Assembly: GCA_030144725.1 (NCBI GenBank)
Contig: JASKMD010000017.1
Span: 368,011-432,010 of the forward strand
Source: Haematococcus lacustris
Lineage: Eukaryota > Chlorophyta > Chlorophyceae > Chlamydomonadales > Haematococcaceae
Reading direction: 5' to 3'
Length of the DNA stretch: 64,000 nt
Below, piece by piece: positions 11,601 through 21,946 of this stretch. A program made the translations under genes and the position numbers. The notes beneath the pieces are model-generated. The model did not search any database and had not been told where the DNA came from. It saw only the letters and a program-made list of their open reading frames with translations. The stretch's first letter is position 1. Every line of letters starts with the position of its first letter.

Positions 11601-14600
11601 GTCACCCCCGCCATTGGCTGCACCCCCATGGCTCATGAGATAAAAACTTGCTCATCTCTGCACGGATGAGGCCGCCGATTTGTGCGATGAGCTGGCGATG
11701 GCCCGAATAGAGTGCAGACAGCTCCAGCGGTTTGCCGGTTTGCCGGGTTTGCCGACGTGTTCTGGAGCGTCGCAGACACATGTAGCGACGGCATTAGGCA
11801 GCCTTGACCCAGAGCGGCGTGAATGGCGCATCCTGACTGGACATGCCAACTTTTCAGGTTAGCACGCATCAGTGCTGCAACGTCCTAGCACGAATCGAGA
11901 CCCACTCCCAAGCTCACCTGCTGCTTCCCGGCCTGCTTCCTTGCCCCCCGCTCCAAAGTGTCACCTTTTGTCATCAAACGGCGCCTCTGCAGGTCGATGG
12001 CATTGTGGGTTGGGAGCGTGACCGCGATTGCGGATTGTCGCTGAAAACAGGTTCAGTCCACATGTTGCAGCCATTTTTAGGTTGCTCAAGAGTTCCTGAT
12101 TACTGGTGCTTGTGGCTTCTGAGCAACCACGAACGGCAAGAATTAGTGAAAAACATGCAGACACTGAGCTGTGAGAAGTGTTTGCCGTTGTGCAGGCCTG
12201 TAAACGCCATGGTTACCAAGAAAAGGGGGGTGATGGCTAGATGTGCCGGTGCGCAAAAAGCGAGGGAGGTTATGGCACAGCGCAGGGCTGCTGAGGCTGA
12301 AGCCAAGGCCCAGGCTGGTGCTGCTGAGAGAGGGAGCAACAAGCTACTGACACCCAACGCTTGCAACATCTACAGCAACAGCTGCAGGACCTGCAGCAGG
12401 ATGAACTTCAACATAAGGAGCAGCAGGTGGCTGAGCAGCAACAGCAGCTGCAGCAGCAGCAGGCAGACATGCACCTGAGGGAGCAGCAGTTGGCTGAGCA
12501 GCAACACCAGCTGCAGCAGCAGCAGGCAGACATGCAGCAGAGGGAGCAGCACGTGGCTGAGCAGCAGCACCACCTGCAGTTGCAGCAGGCAGACCTGCAG
12601 CAGAGGGAGCAACACGTGGCTGAGCAGCAGCACCACCTGCAGCAGCAGCAGGCGGACCTGCAGCAGAGGGAGCAACACGTGGCTGAGCAGCAGCACCACC
12701 TGCAGCAGCAGCAGGCGGACCTGCAGCAGAGGGAGCAACACGTGGCTGAGCAGCAGCACCACCTGCAGTTGCAGCAGCAGATTAACAGGTTGCAGCAACA
12801 GCTCGAGGCACAAAGTGCAGGTGAATTGCAACGCCAGGTGCAGCAGCAGCTGGCAGTACAACAACACTTGTTGCAGCAGCAGCATGCAGACCTGCTACTG
12901 AAGCAGCAGCATGTGGAGAAGCAGCTGCAAGAGGCTGCAGACCAGCAGGGTGTCAGCACCAACCACCCCCTCCCAGACCATCCTCCATGCTCTCCCCACG
13001 TCCCTGAGTCCCTCAGGTCACCCCTTTTGAAGCGCCCACGCCAGGACACAACACTAGCGCCCTTGCCAAGGTACGCAGTTCCCATGCATGCCCTCCCAAG
13101 CACCCACCCACCTCACCTCCCACAAACCATTGTGGGATGCATGTGTGTATGTATGGCAGGGCATGTGTGCATGTATGTCTGCATGTGGGCATGTGGGCAA
13201 ATGTGTGCATGCGGGCATGCGGGCATGTGTGCATGTGTGCATGTATGGCAGGGCATTGCGCATCCCTGGGCTGCCCTACTCAGCTGTGGTGGGTGCCCAC
13301 CAACGCCTATTGCTGGCAACCGCGCCGCCTTCCCCTCAGCCTAGGCCAGCGCAACAAGCTCAGTCTAGTCCAACCCAGCCACTGCCATCCAGCCCTTCCT
13401 GCCTGCCACCACCTGAACTCGTGGGAAAAGTGTGTGGGGCTGCTGTGCTGACTGATTGGGCTAACAAGCATTTTGCTGTACCATGCCATGCACAAGACAC
13501 CAGTACCAGCCACCGGCAACGTGGACACATCATGCGTCGGCGCTACCTGGTGCTGGACGACGCTAGGCAAGCAGGTGTATGCAGTATGCCTGAGGCTGAT
13601 GTGGAACGCATGCATGATAAGGTGGAGGGGTGCAGGGCAATGCACCGCATGGTGTTCACACCTGACAGGGAGCAGCCTCAATGGGCCATGGCTGCTTGTG
13701 CATGCAGCACGTGCATGAGTGTGCCATGCCTGCCATGCATGAAGCCTGACACCACTACCCCACTGGAGCCCATGCCCATGTTTCAAGATACTGTGAAGGA
13801 GGTGAGGGATGACGAAGAGTGTTATGCATTGTTGATGTGGTTCTATCCCAATTTGTTGCATGATGAGGTGTGCTTTGGCAAACTGACCAACACACATTGT
13901 GCACGATATTGCCAGCACATGGGGTTGGATAGGCCAAAGGAACGTCGGAAACTGCGTCGTTTAGTGGTGAGGGACCTAAGGAGTGAGCAGCTGGAGTTTG
14001 AATATGAGGTGAAGCGTTTATATGGCTGATTTGGCTGGTTATGTAAGGTGCATGGGGGTCTACTTTGGAGCATCACAAACGGCCCAAACATGAACACAAC
14101 GCGTTTATGTCCTGATTACACGATAGAAGCCCACACAAGGAGCCGCACAGAACTGGCAGTTCACATCCTGCCGCCCTGGTTGGACAGTGAGAACGGCCGG
14201 AAAAGTGCCCATTTCATGAGAATTTGACATGGTTTCACGTGACACGAGCCGCACGCTGTTGAATTGCAGGGACAGCCCACAAGACATACCAGCACTCTCA
14301 AGCACATCATCAGCACTAGCATTAGCACTAGAACACATGTCAAGGGAGGTCCTGCGCCCGACAGAAATTCAAAAAGTTGAAAAGTTGGGCCGCTGAGCGC
14401 GATAGCTGTTTGCCGAGCACAGCCCCACTAAGCAGGCTGTCCCCGGCACAACGCGACCCAATCTTCCAGCACCCCCGCCCGCCCCGGCACAGATGCACAT
14501 TAGCCCGAGCATTTCGCTAGCTTCGCCTTGATGAGCTGCACCGCCCTACGCAGGAATCGTTGGAAAACTCTTAAATACCAGAAAGATTTTATCAGGGGTG

Positions 14601-14620
14601 CAGCCAATGGCGGGGGTGAC
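11601..14620. mobile_element. 3.0-kb DNA transposon of unrecognised family with GTCACC termini
   Basis: Ends are 27-bp inverted repeats (26/27 identical) starting GTCACCCCCGCCATTGGCTG. Flanks carry CTACTG at 11595-11600 and 14621-14626, so the target duplication is 5-6 bp. A second element with the same terminal 18 bp lies at 19235-21094. The interior encodes one plus-strand protein (12209-14029). I could not assign a superfamily and see no DDE motif by eye. Confidence 0.85.
12209..14029 (+). CDS. Transposon-encoded coiled-coil protein of unknown function
   Basis: Not recognised. The likely start gives MVTKKRGVMARCAGAQKARE, a basic leader, followed by an Ala/Glu helix. The reading then continues into a Gln-rich coiled coil in another frame, so there is a frameshift or missed intron near 12335. 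Codons 12434-12777 contain five-plus tandem 63-bp units, 21 residues or three heptads each, pattern EQQHHLQQQQADLQQREQHV. A probable intron covers the GTGCATG-rich stretch around 13072-13251. The C-terminal part (13420-14029) has WANKHFAV, DDARQAGV, Cys-rich ACACSTCMSVPCLPC, then a charged RPKERRKLRRLVV tail. Its place between matched inverted repeats suggests a role in transposition, which is inference only. Confidence 0.55.
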
Positions 14621-14742
14621 CTACTGACAGTGTGCCTAGTGCCCACTTCAGCTCAGCCTTCTGGTGTGTGTGCCTCCAGGTCTACTACTAGCAAGAGCTC
14701 TACCCTACTCTATAGCTCTTACTCACACACATCCCCTTTGTG

Positions 14743-16823
14743 CTGTGATGGGTAATACAAGATACGTGTATCGATACAGATACGTATTTTTTGTATAATA
14801 CAAAAATACACGTATCGTATTAAAAAATACAAGTGCCGGCCGGCAAGTTGCCTTCAGATGAAGCCATCAGTTTGCCTTCAGATGAAGCTCATTTGTGACA
14901 AAGGGACTCGCAACGCTCTCTTATGGCACTAGCGGGGCTAGTCTTAGCCGATATCGAGTTGGGCTGGGTCATGCAGAAACCGAGCTGGTCTATAAGACGC
15001 ATTAGTAGCTGCTTAAGCCTCAGCCTCGTCGTTTGCGTCGCTGCCACTGCACTCTTCGCTGTTTGCCGCTGAATATGACGCCTCCGAATCTGACCAGGGC
15101 ACAGGATGTCTGTCAGCATCCAGCTGCTGCGTGCGCTGAAGTTGAACACCAGCATGGTGGCTCGGGAAGTGGTGAGGCGGTTGCGACGCTTGCTAAGGAT
15201 GAAGCCGTACTTGCTGAAGTTTTGCTCTGCAGCTGATGAGGATGCTGGCTGCGCGAGTAGCCGGGTTGCCACAAACTGGAGGTCAGGGTAGCTCTTGCCG
15301 TAGGTCTCCCAAAACAGGTAGCCTGCAGTGCAAACCACGCTGCTAGTGCTGACTGGCTGCTAGTTAGGAGCTGGCTGCTACCTAGCTACCTTACCTGGAA
15401 GCTCCTTGACTGCATTTTGCACGATGGGACGGCTGAAGATGTTGTGCTGTGCCTTGTAAGTGTGCAAACTGGATCAAGGCACGTCCAGCTGCCCCCGTGC
15501 TGGGGGACAGCAGCTGCACAATGTCTGCCAGGCTGTCAGTCACCTGTGTAGCCATCACACGTCAAACAACAGGTTGCAAGCAGACCATGTGACACGAGAC
15601 CATGATGTGGACCAGCAGCTGCAGGTCCTCCCAGAACCTGTCGCATTGCACCGCACTGCGCACTGCATTGGCCACCTGCATACATGCATGCATGCACCAT
15701 GCCATGTCCTCCCGGTTCACATCCCAGCAGGAACGCAGCTGAACACCTGGTACCTGCAGCTGGTGGGGCTTGGCTATGGCAAATGGCTATGGCAAGCAGA
15801 CCACGCGGTGCATCCGCTGAGCTGTGTAGATGGCGTCCACCCTGACTGTGGTGTCTGGGCCCACTGTGCTGTTAACGGAGCAGTGGAAGTAGGCGCCCAG
15901 GGCACACACAAGCAGGTAGTTGCTGATGTGGTGACCGTTGATGTCCTTGTACCCGTCCGTCACCAGTGACACGCCTGATCTCTGAAACTGCTGCTGGAAG
16001 GGCTCCAAGGCCTTGGTAAGGGTGTCCTTGGCCTGCACACAACCAGCTCACATGCCACATGCCCATGCTCACATGCCCGCCCACTGTGTACTGTACATCA
16101 TGCATTTGCAAGTTTGGGCTGTTTAGAACCAATACTGACCCTGATGAGCATGGGTCCAGCCAGCGCCTTGCGTGTGGGAGGGCTGTAGCGCGTATGAGGC
16201 GGCAGCTTGCGGGCCAGACGGATGATTTCTGCCATCTCAGGCTTGCGAGGTGTGTCGAAAGGCAGGCCGTTGGCATAAACCAGCCAGCCGAAGGCTACAT
16301 CCAGCTCTCTAACAACAGCTGCAGTGCTTGCTGCAGTGGCTGCTGGGCTGATAGGAAGCTTGGCTGGACTGACTGTTGGGCTCCTGGCACCGGTTGCACC
16401 AGTGTTAAAGTTGAGCGTACGCTTGGCCTTCGCTGCCGTTGCCTTCTCCTTGGCGTCTACAATTCGCGTGCCGAAGAGCAGCTTGACAGCATTGGGCGCA
16501 GCAGCGCATCGGCACATGTGGTCGCGAATACGGGTGGCTCCTCCGCTGAACTTGGCGTGGCAGTAGTTGCACGAGATGCTATGGCCGTGGAGCAGCTTCG
16601 TTGAGGTGACATGTTGCCACTCGAGGCTGGAAGGCTTTCCGCCGTCGCCGTCCTGCCCAGCCATCAAGGACAGGCTGCGGGACTGGCTGCGCTGCTCCTA
16701 GCTGCTCCTTTCCCGCGTGACATGTCGCCTCTGTATCGCTGTATTGTATCGATACAAAAGATACACGTTTTTTCGTGTATTTTCTTGTATTTCCTGTATC
16801 GATACATGTATTACCCATCACTG
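14743..16823. mobile_element. hAT transposon, apparently near complete
   Basis: A 2081-bp element ending in CWGTGATGGGTAATAC inverted repeats (one mismatch between ends). It is flanked by a perfect 8-bp duplication CCTTTGTG at 14735-14742 and 16824-16831. Subterminal GATACG/CGTATC repeats are abundant. It carries a hAT transposase on minus and is the likely source of the deleted copy at 4454-5887. Confidence 0.95.
14889..16664 (-). CDS. hAT-family transposase with BED-type zinc finger
   Basis: Starts at 16664 ([13 protein letters not shown]). A BED-like finger follows: CNYCHAKFSGGATRIRDH with a trailing CRC. The next block (AFGWLVYANGLPFDTPR) resembles the DUF659-type start of the catalytic region. 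Exon 2, near 15800-16035, has SGVSLVTDGYKDINGHHISN, where the VTDG aspartate is the likely first catalytic residue. Later frames give FWEDLQLLVHIM and SRPIVQNAVKELP. The final exon is the hAT dimerisation domain: FWETYGKSYPDLQFVATRLL, then PASSSAAEQNFSKYG and NRLTTSRA. At least four introns are needed; I have not fixed each junction. The deleted relative in UMPS shows that the family has been mobile. Confidence 0.88.
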
Positions 16824-19234
16824 CCTTTGTGAGGGGTTTGGTATCTTGTTTTCTTGGGTTGTGTTGCTGTAGCTGGCTATCGCCGCCACTTGCGCCGCCA
16901 CTTGCGCAACAGGGCCTTGTCACGCACGTACACCCACTCCTGGCCTAGCCTGCCTGGCTTTGGCATGGCTGGGCGGCCATCCCAGTAGCACAGCTCCGTG
17001 GGACGTGGGCCTGGGCCGACTGCACAGCGGCGGATGTTCAGCGCGGCTGATACGTCCCGGTCATAGAACCTGCACATGGGTGTGAGCGATGCATGAAGTC
17101 AACCCATGCGCCATGTCATGTGGGATATGTTGCGGACATGCACATGTGCAGTGCCAGGCCAGTGCTTACCTGATGTTGTTGCTTGTTGAGCACATCAAGC
17201 CCCGGACTTGGGAACGCTTGGCTTCGCTGTACACTGGCCGTAGCCACCTGCATCGGCACATGGGGCAATGCATACTTGTAAGATTTTTCCTTACCTTCCC
17301 AATCTTGACCCTACCCAGCCACCTTGACTCCACCACCTCCAAGCACTACCAACCCTCACCTCAACCCTGTCCTCTCATCCCTCTCACCTGAAGGACTCTG
17401 GCGGCTGCCCAGGGAGGGCCTCACTGGGGTGGCTGTAGGCTGAGCTGACCCGGCTGGTGCGGAACTCATCTACCAGCACCACACGCCCTGCCCCGAACTG
17501 CCTCACTGCCTCCTTCCGCATCTGGCTGACTGGCACACCCCTGCAGCCAATGCTGCCACTGCCACTGAAGCCAGCAGCCCCATAGGCCAGGGCCAGGATG
17601 CGGTCCGGCCACCGCTGCTTGGCCTGCTTGATGAGCTGCAGCCACATATAGTAAGACACAGTGGCACACATGTGTAAGGTGGGGTTTAGCAGCAGCAACA
17701 GGGGTAGCAAGAGCAGCAGCTGGCCAGGTGCAAGAGCATGAGCTGACTTTGGTTGGCTACTGCCTAGCTTCTAGGCCTACTACAACTAGGCCTTACCTTG
17801 GCCCAGAAGCCTGCCACCACGCGCTTCTTGCCACAGTACACCCTGAACCTGGCGTTGGCCCAGCGCGGCTTCGAGACTTCGGCCCACATGGTGTGTACGT
17901 TTCCAGGACGGTGTCGGCGAACTGCCGGTACGAGGCCAGCGAGCTGGGCTTGCTGCTGACCCGCGACAGGGCTGTGAGCTGCGGCTTCACATCGGCCAGC
18001 CACGTCTTGGTCGCCTGGGTCTGCCGCGTGATGCCACTGTCGCGGTAGTACTGCCCAGCCGTAAGCGTCCGCTGCCACACGGACACCACTGTGCCGGCAG
18101 CGCTGCGCTCCTCGTGCGCCACAGTGGCCATGTTTGTCTTGCCCGGGTCCACGCCCAGCCACTCCGCGTCGAGGTGGGCCAGCGGGTTGACTGCGCCCAT
18201 GGGCCTGCCCATCCGCGGCAGCTCTGCGGGTGGAGCGACAGGCTTGGGCCGCAGGAACATCACGCTGAGGGCGACTCCATCGGTGTGCACGATCTGCGCA
18301 AAGCTGTGCTTGGGGCTGGCGAGCTTTTGGCGGCGAGGGTCGGGCAGCAATGCGTCCCATCGGTTGGCCACCTGCGGCCACCATAAACACAACCAAGGCA
18401 CCTCATCAGGCAGCAGGCTGAAGGCTCACAAGGCAGTTGACAGCACACATGGCAGCTGACGGAGCACCCAAGGACTGGCTGGCACCCGACTGCAAGGACT
18501 CACATGGCTGTCTTTGGGCCCTTCAACGTAGTGGCCCGGCCTCGCTGGGTCAGGTAGGGCACCGTTCCTGAACTTCGCCAAGGAGGTGACCCCCTCCTCC
18601 GTCAGCACCCCCAGCATGCCGGCGTCACGCATCATGCCGTATAGGCCCCGTGTGTCGATGAAGACATGCCTAGCCTGGCACTTGCTGGTTGGGGTGTGGG
18701 GGGGGCGGGGGGGCCTAGGCAGCAGCCCAGGGTTGGTGAGCTCAGCCTGCTGCCAGGGCACCATGTCCAGCTGCCAGGCTGCCATGGCTGCCTCCATCTC
18801 TCTGGTGGTGTGCACCGCATGGCGCAGCAGTCGGCCCCGGTTTGCTGGATCCTCCACCCAGTCATCATCCACCAGCTCCCCCTCCTCCAGCCCCATCAGG
18901 CCCCGCTGCAATGCCACCTCAGCCTGCATGGCTGCAGTCGGCACCACCCCACCCTCCTGCAGCAGCCAGTTGACGTCCAGCCCGCACACCATGCGGCGCA
19001 CATATGTGCACTCCCGCTTTGACCAGGCTGGCAGGTGCCCACCACCCAGCCCCCAGAATCCAAATCTGCGCCGGTGTTCCTCAGTGCCCAGCAGGACCTT
19101 AGCCCCAGCCAGGGACACTGACTTCTTGAGCCTGCCAGCGAAGAGGAGCGTGAGCATGTTGCTGAAAGCTGTCTCCAGCTGCTTGCCGACGTGGTCCACC
19201 ATGTTGGTGTCTGAGGGGTGGCGAGGGATTGCTG

Positions 19235-21094
19235 GTCACCCCCGCCATTGGCCCCGCAAATGTGAGACGGTCTGGGGCGCGAATCTCCGTGTAGCTCGCG
19301 TCAAAGTTTTGATGCAGTCGGGTGTAACAGGCGTATGCGGCACCCAGCAGCCGCAAAACACTAGCTCAGATCGGCGCCCGCCCAAACCTGACCTGTGCCT
19401 TCCGCTCCTAAAAGACTCACGCACGCCATAAGGCGATGCTGGCAATCCTTCTACGCACGTCGTAAGCCAACGGCACAAGTGCAGTACGCCTGCTTGCATG
19501 TCAGTGCATGGAGCATATAATTCGTGAATATGCGCACAAGTCAGCCAGCTGGCACCCCTTACCTCATTTACGTCGCGGCATGACTCTATGCAGATACTGC
19601 AGATACAGCTGCATCATGACAGCGCTACATCATCACTTGACACTATGTTGTCGGGATGGCTCCGCATGGCTCTGGCCTTCAGTGTTACATGTGCCGTGGT
19701 GCCTCAACCTTCTCCCTCAACTTCAGCAGGCACATGTCGCGCAAACTTATTACAACAATACATGTCTCGATGCTCAAACGCCTTGCAATACCACTACAGA
19801 AGACATGTATCGCTGATGCCAAGCACATGCATTGATGCAAGAAGGTGGCAACACCACACAACACAACAACACCTTAACAACACACCACCACCACCACAGC
19901 ACAATGACTCATGCCTCACACCACCTATGCTATGTGCACAGCAAGCAAGGACTGGCTGCACCTCCTTGCTATAGCTAACACTCACTACAGGACTGCAAAG
20001 CACTTTGCCTTGCTGCCCATGCCTTGGCTGGGGTGCCTTGGCTGGGGTGCCTTGCTGCCCATGCCTTGGCTGGGGTGGGCTGGGCTAGGCTTGGCTGGGG
20101 TGGGCTGGGCTAGGCTAGGCTGGGCTGGGGTGGGCTGGGGTGGGCTGGGGTGGGCTGGGCTAGACTTAAGGGGGGAGGGGGAGGGTACCCTAACAACAAG
20201 GTAACACAACAACACACGACACAACACAACAACAACGTCCAGCTCCAGGCTGCGCGCTCCAGGCTGCCCGCTCCAAGCTCCGGCGTGTGTCGTGGGGTGG
20301 GGGGGAGGGAAGGGGGGGAAGTAGGTGGGCAGAAGACTCAGAATGCTACCTCCTTGTTGGTTGCTGCTCTACGCCGTTGCTGCCTTGCTCAGTGATGGAG
20401 ATGGGGGTGGTTTACTGGCATCCTGCACACACAATCACAAAGACAAGGTCTTGGGGCACACACCACAAAACATGGTTGGAAATAAGTAGAAAAAGTTTGA
20501 ACTAAGGCTCATGACAGTTGTGTGCTACCCTCAGCTGTTCATGCATGTCATGCGTTGCGCAAGTGTGCGCGTGCACATCAAACTGACCTAGACAAGGTGA
20601 CATACAATTCTATCTTACTCACCTCCAGCTCACTGTTTTCAAGGGCTGATTGCCTTGGTGCACTGCTGCTTGGGAGACCCTTGGGCTGGTGTGGGTTTGG
20701 TGTTGATCCTCAAAACAGCCAAGCACCTGTGGAGGTCGGCAGAATTGGCAGCATGTGTTAGCATCGTATGCTACACGCATTAAGACACAGCGCCCCGTGC
20801 TAGCCTGAGATGTATTCGCGAGTTGCCCAGTCCAACGGCAGCAAAGGCTGCTCGGCACGGAAATGCCTCCGGCCACCAATCAACCTCTCCTGTTGCGACA
20901 CGCATATATACAGCTGGAGAATGACATTGCGAAGCTAATCAAGTCGTCGAGACAATGCAGTACAATCGACAAAAGAGGGCCTAACCTGCTAGCGGCACCG
21001 TTGAGAGATGTAGAGCCCAACGGTGAGATAATTACATGCAGCGGATCAAAGACGGTGTCAAAAAGTGAATCGCGGGGCCAATGGCGGGGGTGAC
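19235..21094. mobile_element. 1.86-kb element with GTCACC termini inserted in the Fanzor exon
   Basis: The two ends are identical 23-bp inverted repeats beginning GTCACCCCCGCCATTGGCCC, matching the termini at 11601-14620. The flanks read TTGCTG and CTGCTG, giving a 5-bp TGCTG duplication. Deleting the element plus one duplication restores one open Fanzor frame (LRARLAA joined to IPRHPSDTNMVDH). No transposase is visible inside, so it is probably non-autonomous. It includes a GGCTGGGGTG minisatellite. Confidence 0.88.
20028..20165. repeat. GGCTGGGGTG/GGCTAGGCTG minisatellite
   Basis: Degenerate tandem units of 5-15 bp built from GGCTGGG, lying inside the inserted element. Confidence 0.85.
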
Positions 21095-21946
21095 CTGCTG
21101 CGAGGCGGGCGCGGAGGTCGGGGTGCGCTGCCAGCACGGCAGCCACTGCCGCGTTTGGCCGTGTGTTCGCGCCGTTTCCGGGCAGGCCGCGGCACAGCTG
21201 CAGGAACAGGTTCCTGCAGCTCAGGTCCGGGATGGCTGCCTGGGAGACTGGGATGTCTGTGTACACGGGCTGGTCGTGCAGGCCCAGCGGGTCGGCTACG
21301 TGAATGGTAAACAAGCCGCGCACGAGTAAGCCAAACAGCAGGCTGGTGAGCACCCCACGCTCGCTAATGGCCTCCACTCGTGGCTGCACAGCGTCGGCCA
21401 GAAAGGCATCCCAAAGCTCTTGCGGGAGGTGGTCGATGAGGTGGGCTATCTTACACTTCCTGCCGTGGTATGTGTTGTCCCTATCGCGGGCAGCGCGGGC
21501 CTCTCCGGAAACCTTTTTATTTCGCTGTGCTTCGGTGAGGTCCGGCTGTAGTGCCTCGTCGCGGTCCTCAATGTCACTGTCCGGGTCCTCCGGCACTGGC
21601 CTAGGCACGGTTCGTCCTTTTTTTCTAGCCATAGAAAACAGCAACGTGAAGCCATCACAAATACTAGACGAATTATTTTTGCATCCTGTCAGCAGCACAC
21701 TAGCAGCACACGCCCTCTCAGGGGCTGGTTCAGGGTCTGCAACGACCAGTGGACAGTCCTCCAGCATCTAACAGAACGGTGTGGGTGTGACCCGTGGTGA
21801 AGCCGCCACAAATTCGTCGTTACATTTTCCAACTGCCATTTTCCAACTGCCAAGCCGCAGCGCTATTCGCTGCAACCAACTAGGCCTGCAATCTTACAAA
21901 CCTCCTGCGCACTGTATCCTATACTATCCCTAAAAGCTCGCTTACG

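Larger units (their letters stand above)
16877..21632 (-). pseudogene. Fanzor-type RNA-guided endonuclease gene, interrupted by a transposon and frameshifted
   Basis: Fanzors are eukaryotic TnpB homologues that cut DNA guided by an RNA from their own locus. Exons: 21632-21095 and 19234-18504 (one exon split by the insertion at 19235-21094), 18371-17797, 17635-17388, 17247-17170, 17069-16877; about 785 residues when joined. The N terminus is basic (MARKKGRTVPRP). The RuvC-like core shows motif I EWLGVDPGKTNMATVAH, motif II RVVLVDEFRTSRVSS and motif III FYDRDVSAALNIRRC, so the expected Asp, Glu and Asp are present. The tail is basic (LLRKWRRKWRR). The Cys pairs of a TnpB zinc ribbon are mostly missing; only RGLMCSTSNN remains. 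One base appears lost near 17890-17900, shifting frame between VLETY and MWAEVSKPRW. Loss of function is likely unless these are assembly errors or, for the insertion, spliced out. Confidence 0.82.

Noticed and set aside
16611..16832. Shared short ORF near hAT ends (also at 4400-5029)
   Set aside because: Shadow of the transposase N terminus plus terminal repeat; similarity is due to the shared element.
18586..19431. 281-codon plus-strand ORF
   Set aside because: Antisense shadow of the Fanzor exon, which has the conserved motifs and splice sites on minus.
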